From contig CAJTKW010000100.1 in NCBI GenBank assembly GCA_910577035.1, forward strand, positions 1 to 10,410: DNA of 10,410 nucleotides. The letters are read 5' to 3'. Positions 1 through 7,800 of this stretch are shown here, one piece after another. The stretch's first letter is position 1. Every line of letters begins with the position of its first letter. The notes under the pieces were generated by a model. That model did no database searches and was not told the origin of the DNA. It saw only the letters and a list, made by a program, of their open reading frames with translations. The position numbers and the translations under genes were made by a program. This DNA comes from an uncultured Acetatifactor sp. (GTDB lineage Bacteria; Bacillota; Clostridia; Lachnospirales; Lachnospiraceae).

Positions 1-6
1 CATTGG

Positions 7-48
7 GACATTTTCATTTGTGGTTTAATGAGACATTATCATAAATGG
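7..48. repeat. Pair of imperfect direct repeats, possible IS21-like element end
   Basis: Two 17-base units, at 7-23 and 32-48, both begin GACATT, share TCAT in the same register and end in TGG; they match at 13 of 17 positions with a 25-base period. Multiple short direct repeats of this kind are typical of the terminal transposase-binding regions of IS21-family elements, and the units resemble such ends from memory. No transposase gene lies in the window, so the element would have to extend to the left. Assignment to a family is inference. Confidence 0.35.
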
Positions 49-82
49 CTTATACGGAAAATTAAATGCGGTCCGTTTCTAT

Positions 83-111
83 TTGACACAACTGCTTTCC
101 TATGCTATCAT
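83..111 (+). promoter_or_regulatory. Strong sigma-A-type promoter with extended -10
   Basis: A perfect -35 box TTGACA (83-88) is followed after exactly 17 bases by TATCAT (106-111, one mismatch to TATAAT). A TG dinucleotide at 103-104 gives the extended -10 motif TGCTATCAT. Transcription would start near 118 and leave a leader of about 50 bases before the ATG at 169. It should drive the cysteine-rich gene and looks constitutive, since no operator-like dyad overlaps it. Confidence 0.8.
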
Positions 112-168
112 GAGGCAACATACAGCGGGAAATCCGGCAGATAAAACAAATGACAGGGAGGAATAGCA

Positions 169-609
169 ATGGCGGAAGAGCACAAAAAAGGATTTAACGA
201 CAAGCTTGTGTGGGAGGATCTGTGCAATTGCTGCAGAAGTGAGGATGTATGCGGCCGGTGCCAGGGGGGCGAGTGTATCATCGGCTATGCAAAGCAGTGT
301 GTCAAAGAGTATCAGCATGCGCCTAAAAAGGAAGTGGCAGACGGAACAGACTGCATTCCCACGATGGACTGCAAGGTGTTTGAAGAAATGGATCTGGAAA
401 TTGCAATTGCCCATATTCTGAAAGAGTGTAAGGACTGCAAACAGGATCATGTGGAGAACTGTATTATTAATGTCATCCGCAACTGTTACGAGGTGGGACT
501 GTTCGGTGACGTACAGCCCTATGAGGGGAGCACGCTGCAGTATGTCATGCGCCTGAAGGAGGAGTTCCCCGAGAGGTCTGCAAAGATTGCTGAGGCATAC
601 AGGAGCTGA
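169..609 (+). CDS. Cysteine-rich 146-residue protein of unknown function
   Basis: I do not recognise the family. The ATG at 169 is supported by AGGGAGG (155-161) seven bases upstream and by a strong promoter. The protein is soluble, with no signal peptide or membrane segment, and has 13 cysteines at residues 19, 21, 22, 28, 31, 36, 44, 62, 68, 87, 90, 98 and 106. An N-terminal cluster reads C-x-C-C-x5-C-x2-C-x4-C-x7-C; a second reads C-x2-C-x7-C-x7-C in a probably helical stretch. The last 40 residues lack cysteine. A cytoplasmic protein with this pattern suggests zinc or iron-sulfur binding, but this is inference. Two extra reading frames overlapping it are shadows. The gene stands alone, ending in its own terminator. 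Base composition is more A+T-rich than the genes to its right. Confidence 0.85.
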   Translation: MAEEHKKGFNDKLVWEDLCNCCRSEDVCGRCQGGECIIGYAKQCVKEYQHAPKKEVADGTDCIPTMDCKVFEEMDLEIAIAHILKECKDCKQDHVENCIINVIRNCYEVGLFGDVQPYEGSTLQYVMRLKEEFPERSAKIAEAYRS

Positions 610-692
610 GGAAACAGGACGGAAAAGGATGAAGATTCTAAATAAAAGCTGGCAGGTATAGGATTGCAGGAAACAAAGGGTATGCGGCTGTC

Positions 693-733
693 AAAACCGG
701 AATTCCATTATTTATGGGAATTCCGGTTTTTCC
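693..733 (+). terminator. Strong rho-independent terminator after the cysteine-rich gene
   Basis: A perfect 14-bp stem pairs 693-706 (AAAACCGGAATTCC) with 717-730 (GGAATTCCGGTTTT) around a 10-base loop, and the descending arm runs into five T residues (727-731). It lies 83 bases past the stop at 609. Because the ascending arm starts with AAAA, the opposite strand also ends its arm in TTTT, so it may act in both directions. It separates the first gene from the hydrolase transcript. Confidence 0.92.
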
Positions 734-827
734 TTATAGAAAGCGGTTCTTTTTTCGTCCCTGGCCGGGCTTATTGCTAAACTAAGCAAGATTTGAGAAC
801 CAGTCAGCAAGTGTTAGTGAGAGAGGA
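732..827. other. Intergenic stretch without a recognisable feature
   Basis: The gap between the first gene and the hydrolase gene spans 610-953. Apart from the terminator, the promoter and the leader dyad listed separately, I see no gene here. It contains only weak structure: a 5-bp dyad TTGCT/AGCAA at 774-778 and 785-789, and a distant 6-base complementarity between GGTTCT near 745 and AGAACC near 797. Neither is convincing as an operator, although this is where a regulator of the hydrolase would be expected to bind. Confidence 0.5.
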
Positions 828-857
828 TTGACAGATATGTTACAATACAAATATATG
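828..857 (+). promoter_or_regulatory. Probable promoter of the hydrolase-chemoreceptor unit
   Basis: A perfect TTGACA (828-833) is followed after 18 bases by TATATG (852-857), four of six matches to TATAAT; with 17 bases the hexamer is ATATAT. The whole stretch is A+T-rich. TACAAT at 841-846 is a better -10 hexamer but lies too close to this -35, and no -35 is visible for it. Predicted transcription starts near 864, giving a leader of about 90 bases. Confidence 0.55.
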
Positions 858-919
858 TGGTAGTTTACTTTCGGTCTTTCGACAGCAAGGCGACAACGGG
901 TTTGCCCGCAATGGGGGGG

Positions 920-949
920 ATTGCAGGCAGGTTCTGCAATATGCGGAGG
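920..949 (+). promoter_or_regulatory. Inverted repeat and ribosome binding site in the hydrolase leader
   Basis: ATTGCAG (920-926) and CTGCAAT (934-940) form a 7-bp perfect stem with a 7-base loop, ending five bases before the GGAGG at 945-949. The GGAGG sits 4 bases before ATG 954 and 7 bases before GTG 957, so either codon could start translation; both give essentially the same protein. The hairpin could hinder ribosome access or be a protein-binding operator. Neither role is shown by the sequence. Confidence 0.4.
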
Positions 950-953
950 TATT

Positions 954-2642
954 ATGGTGAAGAAGAGCAACGGATCGGAAAAGAGTAAGAAATACGGATG
1001 TACTCTGGGGTTCCTTCTCCTGGCCCTGGGCTGCTGCGGCTGTGGAGCGGAGGCAGAACCAAAGGCGGGAACGGAAAACGGATTGGAGGTGGAAGCCGGA
1101 ACGGAAAACGGGGGGGAAACAGAAGACGAATCGGAAACCAATGAAGAAACGGGGACGGAATCCGGGCAGGAAGCGGAAATCGAAACCGGCAGCGAAACAC
1201 AAAAGGAGGACAGTATGTTGACACAAGGGTACAAGGGGATGGATCACACCAATCCGCTGATGACGCAGAGCTTTGGGGCAGATCCCTATGCCATGGTCTA
1301 CGGGGACAGGGTATATCTGTACATGACGGGGGATGTCTTTGAGTATGACGGAGAAGGGAATATCGTGGAAAATACTTACGGACAGATCCGGCAGATCCGG
1401 GTGATTTCCACGGATGATATGGTGAACTTCACGGATCATGGAGCCGTGTTGGCCGCATCCGATGCGGGAGCCGCCAAATGGGCGCACAATTCCTGGGCGC
1501 CTGCCGCGGCATGGAAGGAGATTGACGGAAAGCCCCGATTTTTCCTGTATTTTGCGGACGCCGGCGGCGGGATCGGCGTACTGCAGTCGGACAGTCCCAC
1601 CGGGCCGTTTACGGATCCCCTGGGCAAGGCATTAATCAGCAGGCAGACGCCAAACTGTGCGGACGTGCTCTGGCTGTTTGACCCGGCAGTGCTGACAGAC
1701 GATGACGGCAGGGCTTATCTGTATTTCGGCGGAGGTGTTCCCGAGGGCAGACAGGCGGATCCGGGTACGGGCAGAGTGGTGGAGCTGGGAGAGGACATGA
1801 CCAGCATTGTGGGGGAACCCGTGAAGATCGACGTTCCTTATCTGTTTGAGGACTCCGGCATCCATAAGGCAGGAGACAAATATTACTATACCTATTGTAC
1901 CAACTGGCAGGTGGACGAGGAAGGCACGGCAAAGTACGGCTTCCGCAGCGGGGAAATTGCCTGTATGGTCAGCGACAGTCCCATGGGCCCCTTTGAATAC
2001 AAGGAGACAATTCTGAAGAACCCCGGGGGAACCTTCGGGCTGTACGGAAACAACCATCACTGTGTGTTCCGGTTTCGGGACAACTGGTACATAACGTATC
2101 ATACCCGGGTGCTGGAGAAAGCCATGGGAGTGGAAAAGGGGTATCGCTGCACTCATATTGACGGCTTTACCATGCAGGAGGACGGAACCATCGGCACCAT
2201 CAGACAGACCCTGAAAGGGAGGGAGCAGCTGAAATATGTGGATCCCTATGAGGAAAACCGGGCGGCAGGCATGGCTGTCATGGGAGGCATCCGGTGTGTG
2301 CCTGCGGATGAAACCGGCAGGGAGTACGGCTGCGGGAATATGGCGCTGGGAGATATTGATACCGGCGATTTCGTGAAGGTGCAGGGAGTAGACTTTGCCG
2401 GGGAAGGTGCATCCCGGGTTGTGGTTACGGCCAGGAATGCCCAGGGCGGGGAAGGAAGCATCGAAATCCGGCTGGACGGACCGGAGGGAGAGGTAATCGG
2501 AAAGGTGTCTGTTTCCGAGGCCGCCGGGGATGCGTTTACGGAGTGCAGCGCCGATATAAAGCCTGTTGGCGGAGTGCATGACTTGTTTTTTATTTTCTCG
2601 GGAGAAGGGTATGAGGTAGAAACCTGGCGTTTTATACAATAG
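954..2642 (+). CDS. Secreted lipoprotein glycoside hydrolase family 43 with C-terminal CBM6-like domain
   Basis: From ATG 954 the protein is 562 residues. Residues 1-27 form a lipoprotein signal: lysine-rich start, hydrophobic FLLLAL, then ALGC with lipidation expected at C27. An acidic Glu/Thr/Gly linker (31-87) follows. The catalytic five-bladed propeller covers about 95-425 and carries the three GH43 acids: the base D110 in GADPYA, the pKa-modulating D243 in LFDPA followed by DDDG, and the acid E299 in FEDSGIHK. The last ~125 residues resemble CBM6, with GDIDTGDFVKV, an IEIRLD strand and the GVHDLFFIF motif. Known members of this arrangement remove arabinose from arabinoxylan or cut xylan; exact specificity cannot be read here. 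It would act on the outer face of the membrane. A TTG at 921 extends the frame but lacks a ribosome binding site. A chemoreceptor gene follows 45 bases downstream. The frame also has a strong internal start. Confidence 0.9.
   Translation: MVKKSNGSEKSKKYGCTLGFLLLALGCCGCGAEAEPKAGTENGLEVEAGTENGGETEDESETNEETGTESGQEAEIETGSETQKEDSMLTQGYKGMDHTNPLMTQSFGADPYAMVYGDRVYLYMTGDVFEYDGEGNIVENTYGQIRQIRVISTDDMVNFTDHGAVLAASDAGAAKWAHNSWAPAAAWKEIDGKPRFFLYFADAGGGIGVLQSDSPTGPFTDPLGKALISRQTPNCADVLWLFDPAVLTDDDGRAYLYFGGGVPEGRQADPGTGRVVELGEDMTSIVGEPVKIDVPYLFEDSGIHKAGDKYYYTYCTNWQVDEEGTAKYGFRSGEIACMVSDSPMGPFEYKETILKNPGGTFGLYGNNHHCVFRFRDNWYITYHTRVLEKAMGVEKGYRCTHIDGFTMQEDGTIGTIRQTLKGREQLKYVDPYEENRAAGMAVMGGIRCVPADETGREYGCGNMALGDIDTGDFVKVQGVDFAGEGASRVVVTARNAQGGEGSIEIRLDGPEGEVIGKVSVSEAAGDAFTECSADIKPVGGVHDLFFIFSGEGYEVETWRFIQ
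1068..1111 (+). repeat. Short tandem duplication in the acidic linker
   Basis: GGAACGGAAAACGG occurs at 1068-1081 and again at 1098-1111, a 30-base period that encodes AGTENG twice. Related but diverged GTES/ETGSET units continue to about 1200. The repetition explains the low-complexity, strongly negative linker between the lipid anchor and the catalytic domain, probably a flexible spacer across the cell wall. Confidence 0.6.
1203..1217 (+). promoter_or_regulatory. Internal ribosome binding site and in-frame ATG inside the hydrolase gene
   Basis: AAGGAGG (1203-1209) lies five bases before an in-frame ATG at 1215. By sequence this is a better initiation site than the one at 954. Starting here gives a 475-residue protein beginning MLTQGYKGMD, which drops the signal peptide and whole acidic linker but keeps the complete catalytic and CBM6-like domains. 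It could be a second start producing a cytoplasmic enzyme, or a chance effect of Lys-Glu codons (AAG GAG). Which start is used cannot be settled from sequence. Confidence 0.5.
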
Positions 2643-2687
2643 GAGCACAGCGGACAGACAAAGAGAAAAGGAAAGGGCTGGTAAAAG

Positions 2688-4733
2688 ATGAAAAATTTAA
2701 GGATGAGTACGGTGATAACGGCGATTATTTCCCTGGTGACGGCAGCATGTATTCTGTTGTTGTTTCTGACTGCCAGCAGCAGTATGATGCAGTCCATGCG
2801 GCAAACGGCAATGGACAATATGCAGACATCTCTGGAGGCCAGGGTGGCAATCATTGAAGGATATGTGGATAAGGCAGAAAAGCTGTTGATTGCTTATGCA
2901 AAGGCACCTGTGGTGGCCGAGCTCCTGAAAGCGCCCCAGGATGCCGGAGCGGTGAGCGCTGCTCAGGCTTATACGGAAAATTTTTTCGCCGGCCTGGAAG
3001 GATGGGAAGGCGTATACATTGCAGAGTGGAATACCCATGTGCTGGCGCATTCCAATCCCAACGTGGTGGGAATAACCACCCGTGAGGGTGAGCCGTTGAA
3101 GCAGCTGCAGGATGCCATGACGGCAGCGGGAGACATCTACAATACGGGAATCATCATTTCTCCGGCATCCCAGAAGCTGGCACTTTCCCTGTATGCGCCG
3201 GTATATGATACGGACGGCAGGACCATTTTAGGCTACGTGGGCGGCGCGCAGTTTGCCGACAGCTTAAAATCTCTGCTGGACGGACTCAGTGTCAGGGGAA
3301 TGGGAAGCGCCAGAAATTACATGATTAATACGGCTACGGGAGTACATATCTTTGATGAGGACGAGGAGCGGATGGCTACGCCCGTCGAGGATGAGATGCT
3401 GCTGTCCGTCATTGACAACGTGCAGAACCGTGGAGAGCTTACCGGCAGCAAGGAATTTATGTCTGACGGCGGTAAGAAGAGCATTGCCGTTTACCAGGCC
3501 ATGCCGGCGCGGGGCTGGGCGGTGGTGCTCAGTGACACCCAGGACGAGATTTACAGCCTGGCCTATGCCAGCAGGAACCGTCTGGCACTGTTCTGCGGGG
3601 GTGCTTTCATAATGATTATCGGATTGGCCTGGATCGCCGTGAAGCTTTCCGTTAAGTCTCTGGATGTGGTCACAAGGTCTATTAAAAGCATGGAGAGCCT
3701 GGACCTCAGAGTTCCCGGGGATCTTGGCAATTATGTGGGCGGTAAGGGGGAAACGGGACAGATTTCGTCCGCAATGAATTCCCTGTATGGCACTTTGGGC
3801 AGGATTGTGTCAACGCTTCAGGATTGTACGGAATCCCTGCAGGAATCCACAAGTACCATGAATGAGGCGGCGAATACCCTGAATGATTATGTGAGTGATA
3901 ATTCCGCCACTACCGAAGAGCTGGCTGCCGGGATTGAAACTACCAACGAAGCCATTGGCAATGTGGTCAGCGAGGTGGAGAGAATAACCGGGCTGGTTGG
4001 CTATGTGGAAGAAAAGGTGAAGTCCGGGGACGAGAAAAGCCGGGAGCTGATCCGGACGGCGGAAGAGATGAAGCGTATGGCAGGCAGTGCCCTCCGGGAG
4101 GCGGAAACAAAGATCGGGCAGAACCGTACCAATATCGAGGCGGCAATGCTGAATCTCCAGTCCCTTACCCGGATCAATGAGATGGCAAAGCAGATACTGG
4201 ATATTGCCAGCCAGACCAATATGCTCTCCCTGAATGCTTCCATCGAGGCGGCAAGAGCCGGTGAGCAGGGAAGGGGATTTGCAGTGGTGGCACAGGAGAT
4301 CGGCAATCTGGCATCCAATTCCTCCTCTACGGCCAGGCAGATTTCGGATATATGTGCAGAGATCAACAGCAATATTGCCAATGTGCAGGGCTGTGTGGAT
4401 GACATTATCGGCTTTATGGAGGGAGACGTATCCCGGAGGTTCCAGGAGTTTGCGGATATTGCCAATGAGTATGGCAGTTCCGTGGCTGCAATCCGCAGTA
4501 CCATCGGGGAGATCGAGGAAAGCTCCAACGGCTTTGTGGATTCCGTGGCAAGCATCCGTACCCGTATGGACGTGATTCAGTCGGCCTCCAGGGAAAACGA
4601 AGCAGGAGTGGGCGACATTGTAAAGAAGATTGAAAATACCAGCAACATGGTGGAGGAGCTGTTAAACGTAGGGAAGGTCAACGGGGACAATGCGGGGAAG
4701 ATCAGCTCCGTGGCAAATCAGTTTACCCGGTAA
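2688..4733 (+). CDS. Methyl-accepting chemotaxis protein with extracellular Cache sensor
   Basis: This 681-residue receptor has a first membrane helix at about 8-30, an extracellular Cache region (about 40-295, large enough for a double Cache) with the typical IAEWNTHVLAHSNPNVVGI-like strand, a second membrane helix at 299-320, a HAMP segment to about 375, and a long cytoplasmic coiled coil. The signalling tip, about residues 506-540, matches the family closely: IASQTN, NASIEAARAGEQGRGFAVVA with E520, R523, E526 and G528. Two small deviations are serines at 514 and 518, and glycine 539 where arginine is common. It ends VANQFTR, without a CheR-tethering pentapeptide. It would sense a small extracellular ligand and control CheA through CheW; neither gene is in the window. 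It starts 45 bases after the hydrolase with no terminator between, so co-transcription is likely; its ribosome binding site (GGAAAGGG) is moderate. Ligand unknown. Confidence 0.95.
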   Translation: MKNLRMSTVITAIISLVTAACILLLFLTASSSMMQSMRQTAMDNMQTSLEARVAIIEGYVDKAEKLLIAYAKAPVVAELLKAPQDAGAVSAAQAYTENFFAGLEGWEGVYIAEWNTHVLAHSNPNVVGITTREGEPLKQLQDAMTAAGDIYNTGIIISPASQKLALSLYAPVYDTDGRTILGYVGGAQFADSLKSLLDGLSVRGMGSARNYMINTATGVHIFDEDEERMATPVEDEMLLSVIDNVQNRGELTGSKEFMSDGGKKSIAVYQAMPARGWAVVLSDTQDEIYSLAYASRNRLALFCGGAFIMIIGLAWIAVKLSVKSLDVVTRSIKSMESLDLRVPGDLGNYVGGKGETGQISSAMNSLYGTLGRIVSTLQDCTESLQESTSTMNEAANTLNDYVSDNSATTEELAAGIETTNEAIGNVVSEVERITGLVGYVEEKVKSGDEKSRELIRTAEEMKRMAGSALREAETKIGQNRTNIEAAMLNLQSLTRINEMAKQILDIASQTNMLSLNASIEAARAGEQGRGFAVVAQEIGNLASNSSSTARQISDICAEINSNIANVQGCVDDIIGFMEGDVSRRFQEFADIANEYGSSVAAIRSTIGEIEESSNGFVDSVASIRTRMDVIQSASRENEAGVGDIVKKIENTSNMVEELLNVGKVNGDNAGKISSVANQFTR

Positions 4734-4786
4734 CGGCAATATCGGAAGGAATTCCAATCGGTTCTGCATCCTGTAGGATTCAGGAG

Positions 4787-4815
4787 TGGACGGCCTGGCG
4801 GGAATGGGGTAAAAT
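4787..4815 (+). promoter_or_regulatory. Possible promoter for the helicase operon
   Basis: TGGACG (4787-4792, four of six to TTGACA) and TAAAAT (4810-4815, five of six to TATAAT) are separated by 17 bases. It lies in the 132-base gap after the chemoreceptor, which has no clear terminator: the only hairpin there, ATCC/GGAT around TGTA near 4769-4780, is short and has no T-tract. Read-through from upstream is therefore also possible. Confidence 0.4.
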
Positions 4816-4865
4816 AGAAGCAGTCAGAGTGAGTCGGAATAGATGACGAAAGGGAGGCTTATACG

Positions 4866-7800
4866 ATGGACTGTCTTCAACTGTTTGACCCGGGAACCGC
4901 TGAGTGGTTTCGAAGGACACTGGGAGACCCCACACCGGTGCAGGAGGCTGCGTGGCCGGCCATAGCGGCGGGAGGGCATGTGCTGGTGTCTGCCCCCACG
5001 GGGACAGGCAAGACCCTCTCTGCCTTTCTGGTTTTTCTGGACAGACTGAAAAAGGAGGCGGTGGAGGGGAGTCTGAAGCAGGAGCTTCAGGTGATCTATG
5101 TTTCCCCTTTGAAGTCCCTGGCCTCGGACATCCGGGAGAACCTGCGCAGGCCCCTGACGGGAATCGGCGGGGAAGAGCTGGTGACGGTGGCGGTGCGTAC
5201 CGGGGACACTACCCAGCGGGAAAGGCAGCAGATGGTGAGAAAGCCTCCCCACATCCTGATTATAACGCCGGAATCCCTCTATCTGATGCTTACCGGCAAG
5301 ACAGGGCGCAATGTGCTTGCCACGGCCCGGACCGTGATCGTGGACGAGCTGCATGCCCTGATTGATACCAAAAGGGGGGCGCATCTGATGCTGTCCCTGG
5401 CCCGTCTGGATGCGCTGTGCGGGAGGCCGCTGCAGCGCATCGGGCTGTCTGCCACGCTGGCGCCGCTGTCCCAGGCGGCGCAGTATCTGGCACCGGAGGC
5501 GGTGACGGTGGCGGCCCCTGCCATGGAGAAGAAGGTACGTTTGCAGATATTGAGTCCTTACGTGGACGCCGGCAAACCCAAACGGGATCCGGTGTGGCAG
5601 GAGCTTTCCGCGTTAGTCTACCGGTACTGTCAGGGAAGCAGGAGCGTGATAGCCTTTGTGGAGGGCAGGAGATACGCGGAAAAGCTGGCGTATTATGTGA
5701 ATCAGCTGGGAGGCGAGGGCTTCGCCAGGGTCCACCACGGAAGCCTTTCCAAAGAACAGCGCCAGGAGGTGGAGCAGTCCCTGCGGGAGGGAAAGCTGCG
5801 GCTTCTGTGTGCCACCTCCTCCATGGAGCTGGGGATTGATGTGGGCGAGATAGATCAGGTATTGCAGGTGGGATGCCCGCGAAGCATTTCCGGTACCATG
5901 CAGAGGCTGGGCCGGGCGGGGCATAATCCCTCCCGTACCAGTGTCATGTACTTGTTCCCCAGAACCGCGGCAGAGTGCGTACAGTGCGGAATGACGGCCC
6001 GGCTTGCGGGGGAGGGGCGCGTAGAGAGGATCAGCCCGCCGGAGGGTTGTCTGGACGTGCTGGCCCAGCACCTGGTGTCTATGGCGGCTTTTAAAAGCTA
6101 TGAGGTAGGCGAGGTCATGGAAATATTGCCCAGGGCCTGGCCTTTTCGGCATGTGACTAAAGAAGATGTGAAAGCCCTGCTGGGGATGCTGGCAGGGGAT
6201 TATGAGCACAGACGGGATGTACCGGTTCGTCCCAGGGTATTATATGACAGGATTCATGAAAAGGTGGAGGGGGACGGCTACAGCAGGATGCTGGCTGTCT
6301 CCGGCGGGGGTACTATTCCTGATAAGGGTCTCTATGCCGTGCGGACGGAGGAGGGTGTAAAGGTGGGCGAGGCGGACGAGGAGTTCGTCTATGAGACCCG
6401 CCTGGGAGACCGGTTCCTGCTGGGTGCTTTCGGGTGGAAGGTGACGCACATCGGCAGGGATACGGTGACGGTAACCCAGGCTTCCGCAGAAGGAGCCAGG
6501 ATTCCGTTCTGGAAGGGGGAACTGAAGGGCAGAAGCAGGGAGACGGGGATTCTCTTCGGAAAGATCCTGCATGAGCTCCAGGAAGCATCCGAGGCCGGAA
6601 GGCTGGAAAGTGCCCTGGGGGAGCTGGGACTGGATGAAGCCGCCTCTCTCCTGGGGGCCGGATATTTGCGGAGGCAGATAGCAGCCACGGGGGGCTTGCC
6701 GGATCACAGAACCATACTGGCAGAGCATTTCAAGGATCAATCCGGAAACAGCCAGTTAATGATTCACTCTGTCTTCGGCAGGCGGGTCAACGGGCCTTTG
6801 GCGCTGCTTGCGGCACGGGCGGCAGGGGAAGAGCTTGGGGAGGACGTGGACAGCGTGGAGGAAGAGGACGGTTTCCTGATTTATTCTTACGGGGATAAGC
6901 CGCTGCCGGAGAAGCTCCTGGAGCGTCTTGACCCGGAGAGTGCACTGTCGGTGCTGTCAGCCATGCTTCCCGCCACTCCTCTCTTTAATATGGCGTTCCG
7001 CTATAACTGCGGCAGGGCGTTGATGATGGGTGTGAAAGGCACCGGGAGGCATCCGCTGTGGATGCAGCGGCTGCGGAGTGCCGAGATGCTGAACCAGGTG
7101 GCGGGGGAAGCGGAACATCCCCTGATCCGGGAGACCAGGCAGGAGTGTCTGCAGCAGCTCTGGGATGCGGAAGGAGTGCGGGAGCTGTTGCTACAGATCC
7201 GTTCGAGGGAAATTCTGGTGAGGGAAATCTATACGGATACGCCGTCCCCCATGTCCCTTCCCTTGCAGTGGAGCCAGGAGGCTGCCGTGATGTATGATTA
7301 TGCGCCTACGCCCCGGGGAATCCACAGGGCGGTGGAGGAGGCACTGAAGGGGGAGAAGCTGCTGCTGGAGCCGGGCACGGCGGAGCTGAGCCAGGTACAG
7401 GCGCGGGAGAAGCTGCCGCAGGATGAAAGGCAGCTCCATTCCCTGCTGATGACGGAAGGGGATCTGGCCGCCGGTGAGCTGGACATCCCGGTGGAATGGC
7501 TGGAGAAGCTGGCCCGGGAGGGGCGGGCGCTCTATCTGGAGCAGGGTTTATGGATTGCCGCCGAACAGCAGGAGGAATATGAGGCCATGCTGGGGAATGG
7601 GGAAGCAGCGCTGACGGAGAAGGATGTGTGGATGGAAAACGCCGCTGCCATTGTCCGCAGGATGCTGCGCTACCGGGGGGCCGCTGCCGTGTGGGAGACG
7701 GCCAGCCGCTACGGCCTGGAGGAGGAAGCAGCCCGCAGGGTACTGGAGGAGCTGTGCAGGCGGGGAGAAGCCGTGTCCCGTGAGGAGACCGTGTCCCGTG

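Noticed and set aside
921..953. TTG start extending the hydrolase by 11 residues
   Set aside because: Only a G-run, not a spaced AGGAGG, precedes it, it lies inside an inverted repeat, and it would place an odd segment before the lysine-rich signal peptide. ATG 954 with GGAGG at 945-949 is better.
857..953. Cyclic-di-GMP or other known riboswitch in the hydrolase leader
   Set aside because: The GGGACGCAAAGCC-type core and paired elements of known classes are missing; only short hairpins are visible.
1632..2648. 338-codon reading frame on the minus strand
   Set aside because: It is antisense to the GH43 catalytic and CBM6-like domains; its translation is rich in His/Pro/Arg, shows no motif, and arises from the codon bias of the real gene.
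4438..4733. Unusual truncation of the chemoreceptor C-terminus
   Set aside because: The arms on both sides of the signalling tip have similar length (about 150 residues), so the domain is complete; lack of a CheR pentapeptide is common.
4766..4783. Terminator between the chemoreceptor and lhr
   Set aside because: The dyad has only about 4-6 base pairs and no T-run follows, so it cannot be called a terminator.
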